A DNA stretch of 64,000 nucleotides from Mesorhabditis belari (lineage: Eukaryota; Nematoda; Chromadorea; Rhabditida; Rhabditidae). The notes under the pieces are model-generated. The model saw only the letters and a program-made list of their open reading frames with translations, was not told the DNA's origin and ran no database searches. Below, one piece after another: positions 1-12,556 of this stretch. The position numbers and the translations under genes were made by a program. Every line of letters starts with the position of its first letter. Position 1 is the first letter of the stretch. The stretch spans positions 1,863,501 to 1,927,500 of the forward strand of contig CAUEEP010000740.1 in assembly GCA_958450365.1 (NCBI GenBank), read 5' to 3'.

Positions 1-638
1 AGTTTTGGCAAAAACCTCGCAATAGAAATGAAACGTGGCAAGGGAATGACAATAAAACCCGACCTCTTTGCACTCATTCATCTTATTTACAATGAAATTC
101 TTCAAAAGCTCGATGATCACTTGATTTTCTTTACACAAATCAATCTTCACCGTAATCCACGCGCGTTTTCCAATCACTATGCGAAAATTTTCAAGAAATT
201 TCCGCAACTCCTCTTTTGAGTCTCCAGAGAGCGTCAAATGTTTCACATATTTCAATTGACTCAGGAACGTCAACTTTTCATGGCTCAATTGTTGAGGGAC
301 CAAAGCGATCCCCAATTTGTCACACGAATGGATTCGTTTCCACAATGGAAGCTGGGACTCGGTATTCAGTGTGACGTTGTTTCGTCGGTCGCTAAATTTC
401 ATTATTAGAGTCCCTTCCCAAAGACTGTCTATGATATCGTACACGTGATGTCCACAAACTATCCACGGTTTCCGCAGTAGGATCGATCGAAATCCTGTAT
501 TCACCAAGACCAATTCAATCACATCACTCGGCTTCATTTGCTCGAACACCTCCAGCTTTAAGTCGTAACATAGTTTCTCCATAGGGAATGACGTCAGCTT
601 TCGCATTTCAAACAGCATCGGGCTTGGCGACGTTCCAC
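1..638 (-). CDS. F-box-like protein, 3'-truncated by window edge
   Basis: An uninterrupted reading frame runs on the minus strand from an acceptor at about 639-641 to the window edge, so only a middle part is seen. It starts near MLFEMRKLTSFPMEKLCYD and continues through LKLEVFEQMKSRDVIELVLVN, which fits the Leu/Val/aromatic spacing of nematode F-box domains (substrate adaptors of SCF ubiquitin ligases). The rest is a divergent region of the kind seen in the large nematode F-box families, with a conserved-looking stretch around LSHEKLTFLSQLKYVKHL. A second, broken copy lies inverted at 5171-6113. The left copy has none of the frameshifts of the right copy, so it is the better candidate for a working gene. 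The first exon is not identified. F-box assignment is by pattern only; the partner is unknown. Confidence 0.55.
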
Positions 639-871
639 CTGTAAATCAAAAATCATTAGATTTCGCAAAAACCATGAGACAATTAAGATTGAAAACTTCT
701 AGAAAAAACTTGAAATAATCGCTAAAGATCACTCCACTTATCAACCATGGTAAGAAGGATCATCAAAAATATAAAATCCAAGCTACCAAAACGCCTAAAA
801 AACATGAAAATTTTATCTTGAAAATGAGAAAAGAAAATGGGATAGGTTACTTTGCGCGAATTTTTTTTTTG

Positions 872-1048
872 CGCAACTAGGTCTTTTGCACAACTCGCCA
901 TAACTTCCTGTTAAGTGGACCAATCTTTATGATTTTGGTTTCATTTTGTAGATCTCAATATGTGCAACAAAATGAAACCAAAAGCATAAAGATTGGTCCA
1001 CTTAACAGGAAGTTATGGCGAGTTGTGCAAAAGACCTAGTTGTGCAAA
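872..1048. mobile_element. Hairpin MITE (TTTTGCACAACTCGCCATAA arms)
   Basis: Two arms of about 78 bp (872-949 and 968-1048) are almost perfect reverse complements around an 18-bp loop. There is no coding capacity. It lies inside the left arm of the inverted duplication and is absent from the right arm, which marks it as an insertion. Confidence 0.8.
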
Positions 1049-1694
1049 TGACCCTGTTGCGCAAATAAAATGGCGGAAATTAGCCTACCCCAAGAAAATA
1101 CAAGAATTGTTGCATGATCGGGCTTTATACTCATTAGTAAATGAATACTTTGCCATTAGCTAAGTATTTCGCGCAAAATAAGATATTCAGTAAGATGATA
1201 AATAAAATATAAAAAATATTCTCAAAAGATTGAAGGTTTTTGAGGCACTTTAATTATTAAAAGTGAATAATAATATACGCTCATTTATCCTATTACGGGG
1301 CCCCATTCCGTCTAATCTCGTCGCGGTTTTTATGAGACTAATCAAACCTAAAATCGATAATAACAATGGTCAGATTTTGCTCAGAGGGTTAACTATGGAT
1401 ATTTACATTAGATAATAAATAACTATAATAAAATAAGTTTCCCATGTTTTCCCGTATCAAAAGCCTGGGAAAGCCGCAAGCGGTAAAAGAATAAAATACT
1501 AAAGTTATTGATTGAATCCGTCAATTATTTACTGTGAGTCTTTACTGAATATCTTTTAGAAGATCATTGAGAATGAGTGAAAGCTATTCAGCAAAGACTC
1601 ACAGCATTTGATGTGGGTCTTTATTAACCACCCAATCGCTGGTTAAAATCCTTCAGTGAAACCGAGGATTTCATCCATATATCCCAAGAACCTG

Positions 1695-2006
1695 AGTAGT
1701 CAACTTTGACGTCCGATTTGACGGTGTTCTCTAGAACCAGCGGCCGTCAAAGTTGCACATTAAAAAGTCAAATTTCGATGGAATCGAATAGTATCTTCCG
1801 TTAATCGATCCGACTCCTGTGAGTCGAGTTAAAGAGCAAAGGGCAGAACCGCATTTCTCCCATAGAACTCACAGGAGTCGGATCGATTAACGGAAGATGC
1901 TATTCGATTCCTTATCGAATTTGACTTGCTAATGTACAAATTTGACGGGGCAAAAATACTAGAGAACACTGTCAAATCGGATGTCAAAGTTGACCATTCA
2001 GTCTTT
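1695..2006. mobile_element. Foldback MITE, GTCAACTTTGACGTCCGATT ends
   Basis: The ends GTCAACTTTGAC and GTCAAAGTTGAC are inverted, and an inner pair around CGTTAATCGATCCGACTCC and its complement surrounds a loop near 1830-1860. It is a non-coding hairpin of about 310 bp. The flanking stretch 1216-1694 holds no recognisable gene; a short imperfect inverted pair around ACTGTGAGTCTTT (1520-1610) is the only structure there. Confidence 0.7.
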
Positions 2007-2821
2007 TAACCATTTACTGTGAGGCTCTCTAAAAGTACATAGATGAGTAATTATCGTACACATAGACTAATCTTAGTAGATTCCCAAATGCCTAGGATTT
2101 TCTAGCCATTTCAAATCACTAACCAAGTCCAATAACATTGACTCTTGTGAACATATTCGTTTGACTCTTTTGCACTAAAGTGGTATTTTTTGTATGGGAA
2201 AACTCCCACTTTTTGTTTCCATACAAAATGTGGTAGTTTTCCGATGATCGAATATAAAAGATGGAATGAGAGCCACAATTTCACAAGCGATCGGAATACA
2301 ATAATTATCCATGGTAAGATCCACTTGTACTTTTCTCTACTTTGATCCAGAGACAAAATCAACTTTCTACTTTCTAGAACAAAAATTTGCTTAGAGGATT
2401 CGAAATTTGCATTTAAATCTTAAATATAAAGGATTTGAGCACAGATGGCTTCATCATGTGATTCTTTCCTTTCCGATGTTCTGGCGTTTTATTACTTCTT
2501 GCTTTCGACGAAGACTGTTTTTTGGAGGTTTGTTGCCTTTTTCTTTGGTTTAGTTTTATTGTTTTTTTGGTAATGGTTAATTTCGCTACTTTGAATTTCG
2601 CGAAGCTTTTCCTGGAATACATATTTTTTCAATCTCTCTTCGAATTATTGTTTTTCGGCACTTTCTATAGGTTTTTTTATAGTTTTTTTTTTGGATATTT
2701 TATGTGCATTCATTAATATGTATTCCAGGAATACTTATTCAAAAGGCAAAAATATCGAAGTCAATGATTGCAATTGTTCTTAATTTTGGTTCTTATGAAT
2801 CAAGCTCTATTAATACTTTTT
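2007..2821. other. Intergenic or 5' region of the protease gene, unresolved
   Basis: A possible short exon begins with ATG at about 2445 after an AG (MASSCDSFLSDVLAFYYF...) and ends at a GTTTGT donor near 2527. Its phase does not join the exon candidate at 2822, so I do not include it in the protease model. A lysine-rich minus-strand frame over the same bases is low in complexity. Nothing else is seen. Confidence 0.25.
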
Positions 2822-3296
2822 TAGTTACGCCCAGCTCGACTAGACTGCAAGCGGGCAGTAACTCTTCGGACGAACGAGCGTCGGACGGACAGCCTCTTCA
2901 AGAAACAGTACCTTTTTATTTAATCTTTTTTAAACATATAATTAGTAGTTAGATCACCGTAGTTTAAAATTCGAAATAACCTAAATGACCTAAATGTTGG
3001 CTTGAACGTAAACTGGTTTTTGTTTGTGTAAAAAATACGATAAAAGTTTCGCTTTTTCAGCAACCAGCCAATGTCGAAATTCTCTGTCAAGATGCGAATG
3101 TACTGATGAAGCTACATGCAAAAATAGAAAAAGCGAAACAAGAGTAGGTTGTTTCTCTTAAGAGAATAGTTTCTAAGTTTGGTATTTTTTTAACGCTTGA
3201 AATTTACCTTTGATAAATATAGACGATTAAGAAAAGAATATTAAGTTAGATGACGTGTAGTATTATTTTTATCTTTGCATTTTATTATTCATTTAG

Positions 3297-4453
3297 ACAA
3301 GTGCGCTTGCTATCCCTTGATTTATCGCTTGAATTGGAAAGATGAGAAGTATCCGGGCCTTGTTTCGGCTATTCATCCAAAGGCTGCCATATCGTATGCT
3401 CACAATGAAAACGCCACATTGAAAGTGGGCGACGTGGTCGACCTCAAATCGATGTTCATTGAAAATGATGTTCAAGCTCGGGTAATGTTTTATTTAACGT
3501 TAATAAACTTTCTTTAAAAGTTCTTGAATAATTTTTTATGCATTCAGGTGATGGAAGTATCGCCATGGATTACGGGAGAGATGGATTACGTCTACTTGGA
3601 AGCCATTGACGAGGCGACTTTTGTGCAAGAACCACCACAACGACTCAATTTTGATGATTTTCATGAAGGATTGGCGTACACTCTGATTGGACTCTTGGAC
3701 AACGAGCCGTGCGTAGAAGGATATGGAAACATTTACTCTAGGTAAGTAAAGAGGAATTTTAAAAGGGAGAAGACACGAAGCCAAGGTAGTCAATTAATAG
3801 GGAACTCATGTACCTATATGTAATTGACTCTCCTGGTTCTCGAATAACTATACATTCGGGATCAGGATAGTCGGTTACATATAAGAACACTACTCGCTTA
3901 TTGATTGGCCATCTCGACATCGTGTCCCTTTTTCGGTGTATATTGATTCCTAGTTTTTGTTTTTTTTAATTATTGAAATAGCCTACTAGCTGATGAGTGT
4001 GAATCATCGACGACTAACTGTTTGCTTTTTTATAGGAAGAAGACCAAAGAAGGCCATTATCGAGGAACAAGTCCTGCAATGATTGGCGAGTCTGGCGCCC
4101 TGGTCGTATCCAAGAATGGCGCAATCATCGGTATCAATGTCGGCGGATACAACTTCGATGATCCAAAGAAGTAAACAATAATAAATTTGATAATTTATAT
4201 ATTAACTTATCACAGTGCCAACATCGGGTCACATCGACTCATCGTGCCAGTTTTCGACTTCGAGGAAAAATTAAAACGCTGTGGTTTGTTCATGTTCGTT
4301 TATTTTAAAAGATTCTTTTAGGACGAGCAAATCTCGCTAAGTCAAACGTGCCCACAAGTTCTGCCAACAAGTTCCGTTGTTTTTTCTTAATATTTTTGGT
4401 TATCCGTAAAGCACCTCTTTATCTCAAAATAAGTATAATCTTTTTATTTACAG
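3297..4453 (+). CDS. Trypsin-fold serine protease, nematode family
   Basis: Exons 3297-3481, 3548-3741, 4036-4170, 4216-4283 and 4322-about 4370 plus a short last exon near 4450 join in phase. The catalytic triad of a chymotrypsin-fold peptidase can be placed: His in ISYAHNENATLKVGD, Asp in GEMDYVYLEAID, and Ser in MIGESGALVVSKNGAIIGIN, where GESG is the nucleophile motif. This suggests a small trypsin-like peptidase domain without the usual disulfide pattern; the substrate is unknown. Upstream coding-like exons (2822-2907 and 3061-about 3143) end in a phase that does not fit 3297 unless one base is removed from an A run, so the N-terminus is unresolved. A polyadenylation-like AATAAA follows near 4531. 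It is flanked by two decayed copies downstream and sits between the arms of an inverted duplication. Confidence 0.6.
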
Positions 4454-4607
4454 ATAGACAAATGGCGTGATTCGACATCGCACTTGAAATAGCCGTGCTT
4501 GTGCCCAATTTTATGCTTATTTTTATACTCAATAAATTTTTTTCTCGATGGGATGGTCTACACGAAGTATCGGATAAGAACCAAGGGAATTTTTAATGTT
4601 TATATTA

Positions 4608-5820
4608 TATTTTATTTATTATCTTACTGAATATCTTATTTTGCGCGAAGTACTTAGCTAATGGCAAAGTATTCATTTGCTAATGGGTATAAAGGCCGAT
4701 CATGCCACAATTCTGTCCCCGCCACTATAGGGGTTTCAGCAAGTTTTTGATCCCCATATTTTCCTTGTGTTATTCGCACAGCTATTTCCCTTTTATTTCA
4801 TTCTATTGCAAATCTCCTTATTTCTTGAAAATTTTTATTTTTTTTTTATTCATTTGTGCCCCCAAAATAACACCAAAAAAAATAAACAAAATCCATTAAA
4901 AGCCAATACGGTTAAGGTATTACCTATACCCAGGAAACCCAAGAAAAACCCCCATAAACAATCCCCCCCATTTTCTTTTCTCATTTTCAAGATAAAATTT
5001 TCATGTTTTTTAGGCGTTTTGGTAGCTTGGTTTTTATATTTTTTTATGATCCTTCTTACCATGGTTGATAAGTGGAGTGATCTTTAGCAGATTATTTCCA
5101 AGTTTTTTCTAGAAGCTTTAAATTTTAATTGTCTAATTGGTTTTGCGAAATCTAATGATTTTGATTTACAGGTGGAACGTCGCCAAGCCCGATGCTGTTT
5201 GAAATGCGAAAGCTGACGTCATTCCCTATGGAAAAACTTTGTTACGACTTAAAGCTGGAGGTGTTCGAGCAAATGAAGTCGCGTGATGTGATTGAATTGG
5301 TCCTGGTGAATACAGGATTTCGATCGATCCTACTGCGGAAACCGTGGATAGTTTGTGGACATCACGTGTACAATATCATAGACACTCTTTGGGAAGGGAC
5401 TCTAATAATGAAATTTGAGCTGACCTACGAAACTACGTCGAACTGAATACCGAGTCCCAGCTTCCATTGTGGAAACGAATCTATTCGTGTGACAATTTGG
5501 GGATCAGTTTGGTCCCTCAACAATTGAGCCATGAAAAGTTGACGTTCCTGAGTCAATTGAAATATGTGAAACATTTGACGCTCTCTGGAGACTCAAACGA
5601 GGAGTTGCGGAAATTTCTTGAAAATTTTCGCATAGTGATTGAAAAGCGCGCGTGGATTAGGGTGAAGATTGATTTGTGTAAAGAAAATCAAGTGATCATC
5701 GAGCTTTTTTAAGAATTTCATTGTAAATCAGATGAATGACTGCAAAGAGGTCGAGTTTTTATTGTCACTCCCTTGCCACGTTTCATTTCTATTGCGATGT
5801 TTTTGCCAAAACTTCGATAA
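4608..5820. repeat. Right arm of large inverted duplication
   Basis: This is the reverse complement of 1-840 and 1108-1215. It lacks the hairpin element of the left arm and has extra sequence at about 4720-4975, a T-rich stretch with no convincing gene. The arm carries the broken F-box-like copy. Confidence 0.8.
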
Positions 5821-6113
5821 AAAACCTCATAGTGTTGGTTTCTTTTGAAAATCATGAAGAGTTGTAGCATTAATCGTGCAATCAATCGCTGATAAGGGGA
5901 TCCCAAGCAAGAATTTCGAGACGACTTTTTTGATGATTAACGGGGGTTGTAGACGATCGACTTATGTCCGAAGCCGCGATTTTTCTTTCACAATTTCCTG
6001 GAATGGAGCAATTAGAAATGGGAAATTATGGAAGAAATCGTCAAAAAGGCGATGGAACTCACTAAAGAATTTCCATCAACCCCCTTACTCCGAGGGAGGT
6101 TCGATTTTTTAGA
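5171..6113 (+). pseudogene. F-box-like pseudogene, inverted copy of 1-638
   Basis: After the acceptor at 5170 the first 80 codons match the left copy closely, starting at ATG 5192. Near 5430 the copy has two extra bases compared with the left one (around GAGCTGACCTACG), giving a stop at 5446. A second frame change near 5705 (six T where the left copy has four T and a G) produces another stop. Further stops follow. The part from about 5876 continues beyond what the window shows of the left copy and keeps an open stretch (INGGCRRSTYVRSRDFSFT), so it probably represents the C-terminal part of the family. Confidence 0.75.
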
Positions 6114-6412
6114 CGAAATATTGATTCAAGTAGGAATTGTATTTACATGTTTCTAGACGGGTTATTTTTTCGCTTCTCTACGATTGACCGCAATCGGAGA
6201 TGATAGGGTTTTCAGGGTTTCTATTGGGTTTTGTACAGTTTAATGGGTTTTATTGTTTCATTGTCACTTATTTTATCTAATCGATTCATGTTCCATATCC
6301 GCTGAAATTTCATTCAAAAAATAAGTTTAAAATTAGTAACTAATGAAAAGGTGTAATTAAAAAAAAATATGTTGCATCAACGTTGCAATGTTGTTGAATA
6401 ATGTTGCGTCAA

Positions 6413-7460
6413 CGGGCTGCCTACATCGTATGCTCACGTTGACAACAAGAAACTGGATGAAGATGACAGGGTCGGGCTTCAATCGATGCTCGATCAAACT
6501 GAAGTCGCAGATGAGGTAATGTTTTATTGAATGTTAATAAACTTTCTTAAAAGTTCTTGAATAATTTTTTATGCATTTAGGTGAAGGCTGTATCAAAACA
6601 CGAGGAGATGGATTACGTCTACTTTGATGTTCTTCGCGACAACTTTTGAACGAATCGACAAAACGCTTCAATATTTCTGATCTTCATGAAGGAATGCCCT
6701 ATACTTTCATTGGACTCTTGGACAACGAACTGTGCATCGAATAATATGGAAACATTTACTCTACGTAAGTAAGCTGAGTCTTGAAAGGAGAAGACACGAA
6801 GCCAAGGTAGTCAATTAATAGGGAAGTAATTTACCTATATGTAATTGATTCTCCTGATTTCGAATGACTATACATTCGGGATCAGGATAGTCGGTTACAT
6901 ATAAGAACACTACTCGTTTATTGATTGGCCATCTCGACATCGTGTCCCCTTTTTCGGTGTATATTGATTCCTAGTTTTTGTTTTTTAGTTATTGAGGATG
7001 GCCCTGCTAGGAGGTTGAGAGTGAATCAGGGACGTTAACTGTCTGCTTTTTGCTTTTTATAGGAAGAGGACCAAAGAAGGCCATTATCGAGGAACAAGTG
7101 CTGGGGGGAATCTGTCGGGCTCGTTGTGACAAAAGGAGTTCGATTATCGGAAGCAATTTTTCAAAGCAAAGTAAATGATAATATATTTGATTATTTTTAT
7201 ATATTAACTTATCACAGTGCCAACATCGGGTCACACCGAGTCATCGTGCCAATTTTTCGACTTCGAGGAAAACTTTAAACGCTTGGTTTGTTCATGTTCG
7301 TTGATTTTGAAAAGGAGGTTGTTTTAGGATGCGAAAATCCTCACTGAGTCAAACGTGCCCCAAGTTCTGCTAACAAGTTCGTTTTTTCTGGATGTTTTTT
7401 GATCCGTAAAGCACCTCTTTAGCTCGAAATAAATCTAATCTCTTTATTTACAGATAGACG
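6413..7460 (+). pseudogene. Decayed tandem copy 2 of the protease gene
   Basis: Exon and intron sequence align with the intact copy 3.0 kb upstream. The His-region exon is recognisable at 6425-6512, then the Asp-region exon at 6581-6760 with an in-frame stop (AACTTTTGAACG), and the Ser-region exon at 7063-7170 where bases are lost before the GESG motif. The long intron with ATTCGGGATCAGGATAGTCG is conserved too, so this is a genomic tandem duplication and not a retrocopy. Confidence 0.75.
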
Positions 7461-7694
7461 AATGACATGATTTGAAATAGCCGTGCTTGTGCCCAATTTT
7501 AGGCTTATTTTTTATATTTATTAAGGTTTTTCCTCTCGATGGTATTACAGTACTTTTTCTCGAAAACTTCAAAATTCAAATCCATCTAATAAACTTTCAT
7601 TAAATTCACCATAAGTTGTCTATACTCAGTATCGGATAAGAACCCAGAGAATTTTTAAAAGTTTTATAGTTAAAAGTGTGCATTTCCTCTCATC

Positions 7695-8345
7695 AGCATG
7701 TTTCGACTCTACATTCCGGGATCAGGATAGTCGGTTACATATCAGAACACTACTCGTTTATTGATTGGCCATCTCGACATCGTGTCCCCTTTTTCGTGTG
7801 TATATTGTTTCCTAGTTTTTGTTTTTTTAATTATTGAAATAGCCTACTAGCTGATGAGTGTGAATCATGGACGACTAATGTCTGCTTTTTATGGGAAGAC
7901 GACCCAAAGAAGGCCATTATCGAGGAACAGGTCCTGACATGCTGGGAAATCTGTCGGACTCGTTGTGACAAAAAGTAGTTCGATTATCGGAATCAATGTC
8001 GGCGGATATCAATTTTCCTAAAGCAAAGTAAATGATAATATATTTGATTATTTATATATTAACTTATTACAGCGCCAGCATCGGTTCCTATCGAGTCATC
8101 GTTCCAATTTTCAGCGTTGAGGGAAAACTTTAAACGCGTGGTTTGTTCATGTTCCTTTATTTTGAAACGATTGTTTTAGGGATGAGCAATTTCTCCCTGT
8201 GTCAAATGTGCCCACAAGTTCTGCCAACAAGTTTCGTTGGTTTTTCTTATTATTTTCTTTGATCCGTAAAGCACCTCTTTATTTCAAAAATAAGGTCTAA
8301 TCTTTTATTTACAGATAGACGAATGGCATGATTGAAATATCCGTG
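7695..8345 (+). pseudogene. Decayed tandem copy 3 of the protease gene, 5'-truncated
   Basis: The copy begins inside the long intron (ATTCCGGGATCAGGATAGTC) and keeps only the Ser-region exon (7895-8030, with deletions and an in-frame TAG) and the final exons. The upstream half is missing. The spacer 7461-7694 and the stretch 8346-9169 hold AT-rich sequence without a gene I can support. Confidence 0.7.
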
Positions 8346-9699
8346 CTTGTGCCCAATTTTATACTTATTTTTTTATATTTAATAAATTTTTCTCTCGATG
8401 GTATTACAGTACTTTTTCTCGAAAAGTTCAAAAATTCAATTCAATAAAATTAAAATCCATTTAATAAACTTTCATTGAACTCACGATAAATTGTCTATAC
8501 TCAGTATCGGATAAGAACCCAGGGAACTTTTAAATTTTTATAGTTAAAAGTGTGGATTTCATCCTCATATCAGCATATTTCTGAAATTCTGATTTATTTG
8601 TCACTATAGTTAAAATTATGAGTTTATTCAACAAAGAATAAATAAACTGAATATTTGAAATCTAAAATGGAAGAAAAATATAACAACCTGTCACATTTGG
8701 GTCTGTTTAAAATAGACTAGTGAAAGCTCTTTTGTAATAGTTTCGTTTTGTAAAAATCTCTTCAAATATGAGTTGAATGTTTCCAAGAAAATCGGTGTAA
8801 TGATCTAAAAGATCAAAATGATCGAATCGGGTTCTTTTTTTACGGTTTTCGGTGAATTTCTTTGTTGATAAGGTGACGTTTTTTAAGCTCACTCTTTGAA
8901 GTGACAAAAATAAGGAAAAGACAAATTTTGCTTCACATAAAGTGATCAAAATAGGTTATGTTTTTGATAGTCAATCAAATAATTGAGTTTTGAAGTTCTT
9001 TCCTCAACTATTCTCTTGTTTGTTCATTTTTTCGATTGACAAATGCAATTTGAAAAAGTTGCTTTGTTATACGTTTTGTTTTCTTCAAAAAATTCTATGA
9101 ATTTTAAGTTCAAATTTTTATTTTATTTCCTTTTATGTACAAAATACATAGATCAATGCCAAAACGACATTAAAACGGCGAAATTCGCGATGTTGATACT
9201 CTGAAAAAGAGCCAGCAAAAAGAAATGGATAGAACAGAAAAAATTGCGGAGAGTCTCGGGACAAGATCTGAAAGAAATCTATATATGTTATTATTATTAT
9301 TGCATCTATTTATTAGGATTATTACATCTATATCACGAGTCCGTTTAAATAACCCACTTGGATTCTCTTCTTTTCGCCCAACTCGGTGTCACCGATGTGG
9401 TCACCAAAACGACACAAGCACATGAGATAAATGAAAACGGAAGTGACCACGAAAACCCCTGAAATTCAATTAATTGAATTGAACTTTTTAAATCATTCAC
9501 CTAAAAGTGGAAATGAAGATGTTTTCCGGGATTTGTGAGGCCATTAAATCGACGAAAATCGTCATTGACCATCATTGGAGGTGAGCCCGATACTTAACTG
9601 AAAATATTTTGAATCAAAAAGCCAAGGGAAAAGTTTTTATCAAAAGATCTATTGATTAAATGATTGATTAGAGTTAAAATGATTAAAATGATTAAAATA

Positions 9700-10268
9700 C
9701 AGGGTGCGTCATAATTATTGCAACAAGATACTCAAGGCATTGCACACCAAGAAGTTTCACTGGAAGAAGATTTTTAAACAGAAATAGCTTTATTTAACAG
9801 TAACAAATAAGGAAACAAGAGAGATCATTCGATATGACCGCCTTTTGCCTTGATAACAGCCCCTTAATCGGTTCGGGATATGCCTCCACTGCGGCCCGAA
9901 TGTCATCTGAGGAGTCGCCTTCCATCCCTTGGTCAAAGACTTCTTCAAAGAATCCAAACTTGTGTGTTTTCGAGAGCAGACATTAGCCTCTAAGATTGCC
10001 CAAATGGAAAAGTCCATCACATTGAGATCCGGTGAGTTTGGAGGCCATTCATCCTTAGTGATCACTGAGGGAAAGTTGGTCACACACCAGTCCCTGAACT
10101 GGTGTGTGCAACACACCTGGAACTGTCTTCTTCGTGTGAGGGGGAGGCAATTAGGCAAGAATAAAGAAGATAGGAACACAATTACAACAAAAAGAGGGGC
10201 AAAAAAATAAGAAAGCTGTTTGGAAAACGGTCTTTGAACTCTTGTTGCAATAATTATGACGCACCCTG
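9700..10268. mobile_element. Tc1/mariner-type transposon, internally deleted
   Basis: Terminal inverted repeats CAGGGTGCGTCATAATTATT and its complement are flanked by TA on both sides. The minus strand keeps part of a DDE transposase, including DEWPPNSPDLNVMDFSIW, the block carrying the second catalytic Asp in this superfamily. At 569 bp it has lost most of the gene, so it can move only with help. It lies in the intron between the TM1 and TM2 exons of the channel gene. Confidence 0.9.
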
Positions 10269-11592
10269 TATAATCAATTGAAAACCTTTGTGAGTTGTTC
10301 TTCTTTAAGATTCGGCGTCCAGAACATGCCGACAATCGAGAGGGAAAGTGAGGAGAAAACATGGGACGGCGATCACGTAGACATAGAAATTCGCCTCTCG
10401 TTTTAGGTAGAAAAGAAATTTTAGCTCAAAAAGCTTGTTTATTCGTTTATTTTCTTTCTTTTAACGTCCCATAATCATAGCGAAGGAGAAGTGCTCATTT
10501 CGGCAGAAAATCTTCGCACTCATCGACACATTTTGTACTGGCCCATTTTCACCATTTCCCGAAAATTTATTGGATTACATTTGGAAACTAAAGAAATGAA
10601 AGATTTCATTCCACTAGGATTTGAGCTAATTTTAAATAAACAAACATTATAGCAACTGTTCAGTACTTGAATATTGTAATCATCGTATTTCCACGTGCCG
10701 TTTCCCTAAAAATTATTAATTACAGACATAAATTGTAACTATTTCACGCTAATAAATTTCCAAAATCATCTCTTTTGTGAAATATCTTGAGGATTTCTCT
10801 TTTTATTGTATATTCAGTTAATGAGGGAAACTTTAAAAGTAAAAGTTAAAGCAAAAGTTAAAATAAAAGTGCCTCTAGTAGTGGAGGGTACTAGACATGG
10901 GAAAATCCCAATCTGAACCTAATTCCGTTCGTTTTCTTGACCGATTCTTGACCGATCACTCTGAAATTTTCTCTAAAGATAGACAGCTTATAGACTTGCA
11001 AAGTAATCGATCAAAGAAAGGACCGAGAGGAAACGATGATGGAATTGGATTCGTGCTTGCAATTTTTTTTCGCGTTTATTACTCAATATCAAAACGTAAA
11101 AGAGTCACTCTTTCAGAGTTATTCAAAAAAAATCCTCTTCCAAAAACAATCAAAACAAAAAAGCTAAAATCAAACTTTACTGCGAATCTAGAAACCTAGC
11201 TCATAATCATACAGGAGGGTGCAAAAGGCTTCAGAAAAAATTACAGCAGCTAGCAAATGTCTAACTTATTTGAAAAATGGCATGTGTTATATAAAAGATT
11301 TGAAGCCCTAACTCTTGGCTACATTTATCTACTAAAAGCTCCCGAATCGAATGCATACAACTCATTTAACAAGCTCTCGAATGAGCTCATCCCTCCGACA
11401 CGCCACCATTTTCACGATTTGCTTTTTAACTTTTAAACTTTCTTGCCAAAATATTGGCCTCATCGTATTTTGTGAAAAGCGCTCCCTTTTGTTCAACATA
11501 GTAATACTCATAAGCCGAAACACAGAAATCCATCGAGCACATTTGACTGTCGAATGAGGAAACGACCGACCTGCAATTTCTCTTACAGTCTA

Positions 11593-11956
11593 CAGGGTGT
11601 TCAATAATTAGCTTGACTGGATTTTTCATTCCCATGCAAGCCAGGCGGCACAACACAGGATTTGGATAGGCCTCATTTGCTCAGAGTTGGCTCTGCTTTT
11701 TTTTAATTGGATTATCCAATCAAGTTTTATTTGGTATCATTTGGAAGCTTGACATGTCCTCTGTACAATGATATAAAAGTTAACAAAAATATTATCCCTG
11801 GACAAAGTTATAGGCCTTCAAAGCGTGATGACGCGTTCAAAATTACCGGAAACTATGTAAGAGCAGAAATTTTTTATTAAAACAAAGCGTGAGATGATTG
11901 CAGATCGAGTGCTGAGTTACACTTAAAATACAATAATTAAAATAATTATTGAACAC
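11593..11956. mobile_element. MITE with GGGTGTTCAATAATTA terminal repeats
   Basis: CAGGGTGTTCAATAATTA at the left end is mirrored by TAATTATTGAACACCC at the right end; length is about 364 bp and there is no reading frame of interest. The ends resemble Tc1/IS630-type elements and the left flank is TA. It sits in an intron of the channel gene, about 20 bp upstream of the acceptor at 11571. Confidence 0.8.
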
Positions 11957-12483
11957 CCAGATCGCCTGTTTCTCAGATTACTTTCCCGAGGAAGCAAGCA
12001 TCTATTCTCTTAATACATATAAATGTTTTTTTAATGCATTACACCCAGCAAGTTCTCCGTATTTTCCCGTATTAATATTTACAGGTTCAACTCAAAAAAA
12101 CTCGCCTCCATTTCACAACCCGTTTGCGTACGCGTAGAAACCGGAGCACCACAGTTCCGTTCGCGAAAATCATCGCTACCACCGTTTTATCAGGGTTTAT
12201 GATCTCTAGATGTTGTCTAAAAAAAGCTATGAAGCTTTAAAAGCTATAAAAAAGCTTGAATTGATTTCAACAACAACTCAGCGTTCGCGAATCCATTCTG
12301 CGGAATCCACAGCATTTCATAGTTAACCCAGGTTTTCTCGATTCCCCCGAAATCCTCAGGATTCCATGCTAATCGCACGTCTTGCCAAATCTAGACAAAA
12401 AAAATAGCTTGAATCAAATCCTGTAAACCCACGAATTCCAACTCAGCAACGTGTACATCAACTGGCCTTGAACATCCTAGAAT

Positions 12484-12556
12484 CAATCAAATCAATCAAA
12501 TGCATCAAATCAATCAAATCAATCAAATCCATCAAATCAAATCAAATCAAATAGAA
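12484..12556. repeat. ATCAA microsatellite
   Basis: Units of ATCAA/ATCAAATCA repeat imperfectly inside an intron of the channel gene. Confidence 0.8.

Larger units (their letters stand above)
1..1215. repeat. Left arm of large inverted duplication
   Basis: Bases 1-840 and about 1108-1215 reappear in reverse complement at 4980-5815 and 4608-4715. The arm carries the F-box-like gene, its upstream intron, and an AT-rich stretch. The hairpin element at 872-1048 is present here and missing from the other arm, so it inserted after duplication or was lost from the right arm. Beyond the F-box exon, 640-1215 contains no gene that I can see. Confidence 0.8.

Noticed and set aside
9790..10362. 190-codon minus-strand frame as one gene
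   Set aside because: It joins channel-exon sequence in the wrong frame, intron, and the transposase remnant. Only the transposase block is meaningful.
9513..10381. Plus-strand two-exon gene (MKMFSGICEAIKSTKIV...)
   Set aside because: The same bases on the minus strand encode the TM1 and TM2 exons of the channel, which explain the apparent coding signal.
10897..11199. 100-codon plus-strand frame (MGKSQSEPNSVRF...)
   Set aside because: No family pattern and no leader site; it lies inside the span of the minus-strand channel gene.
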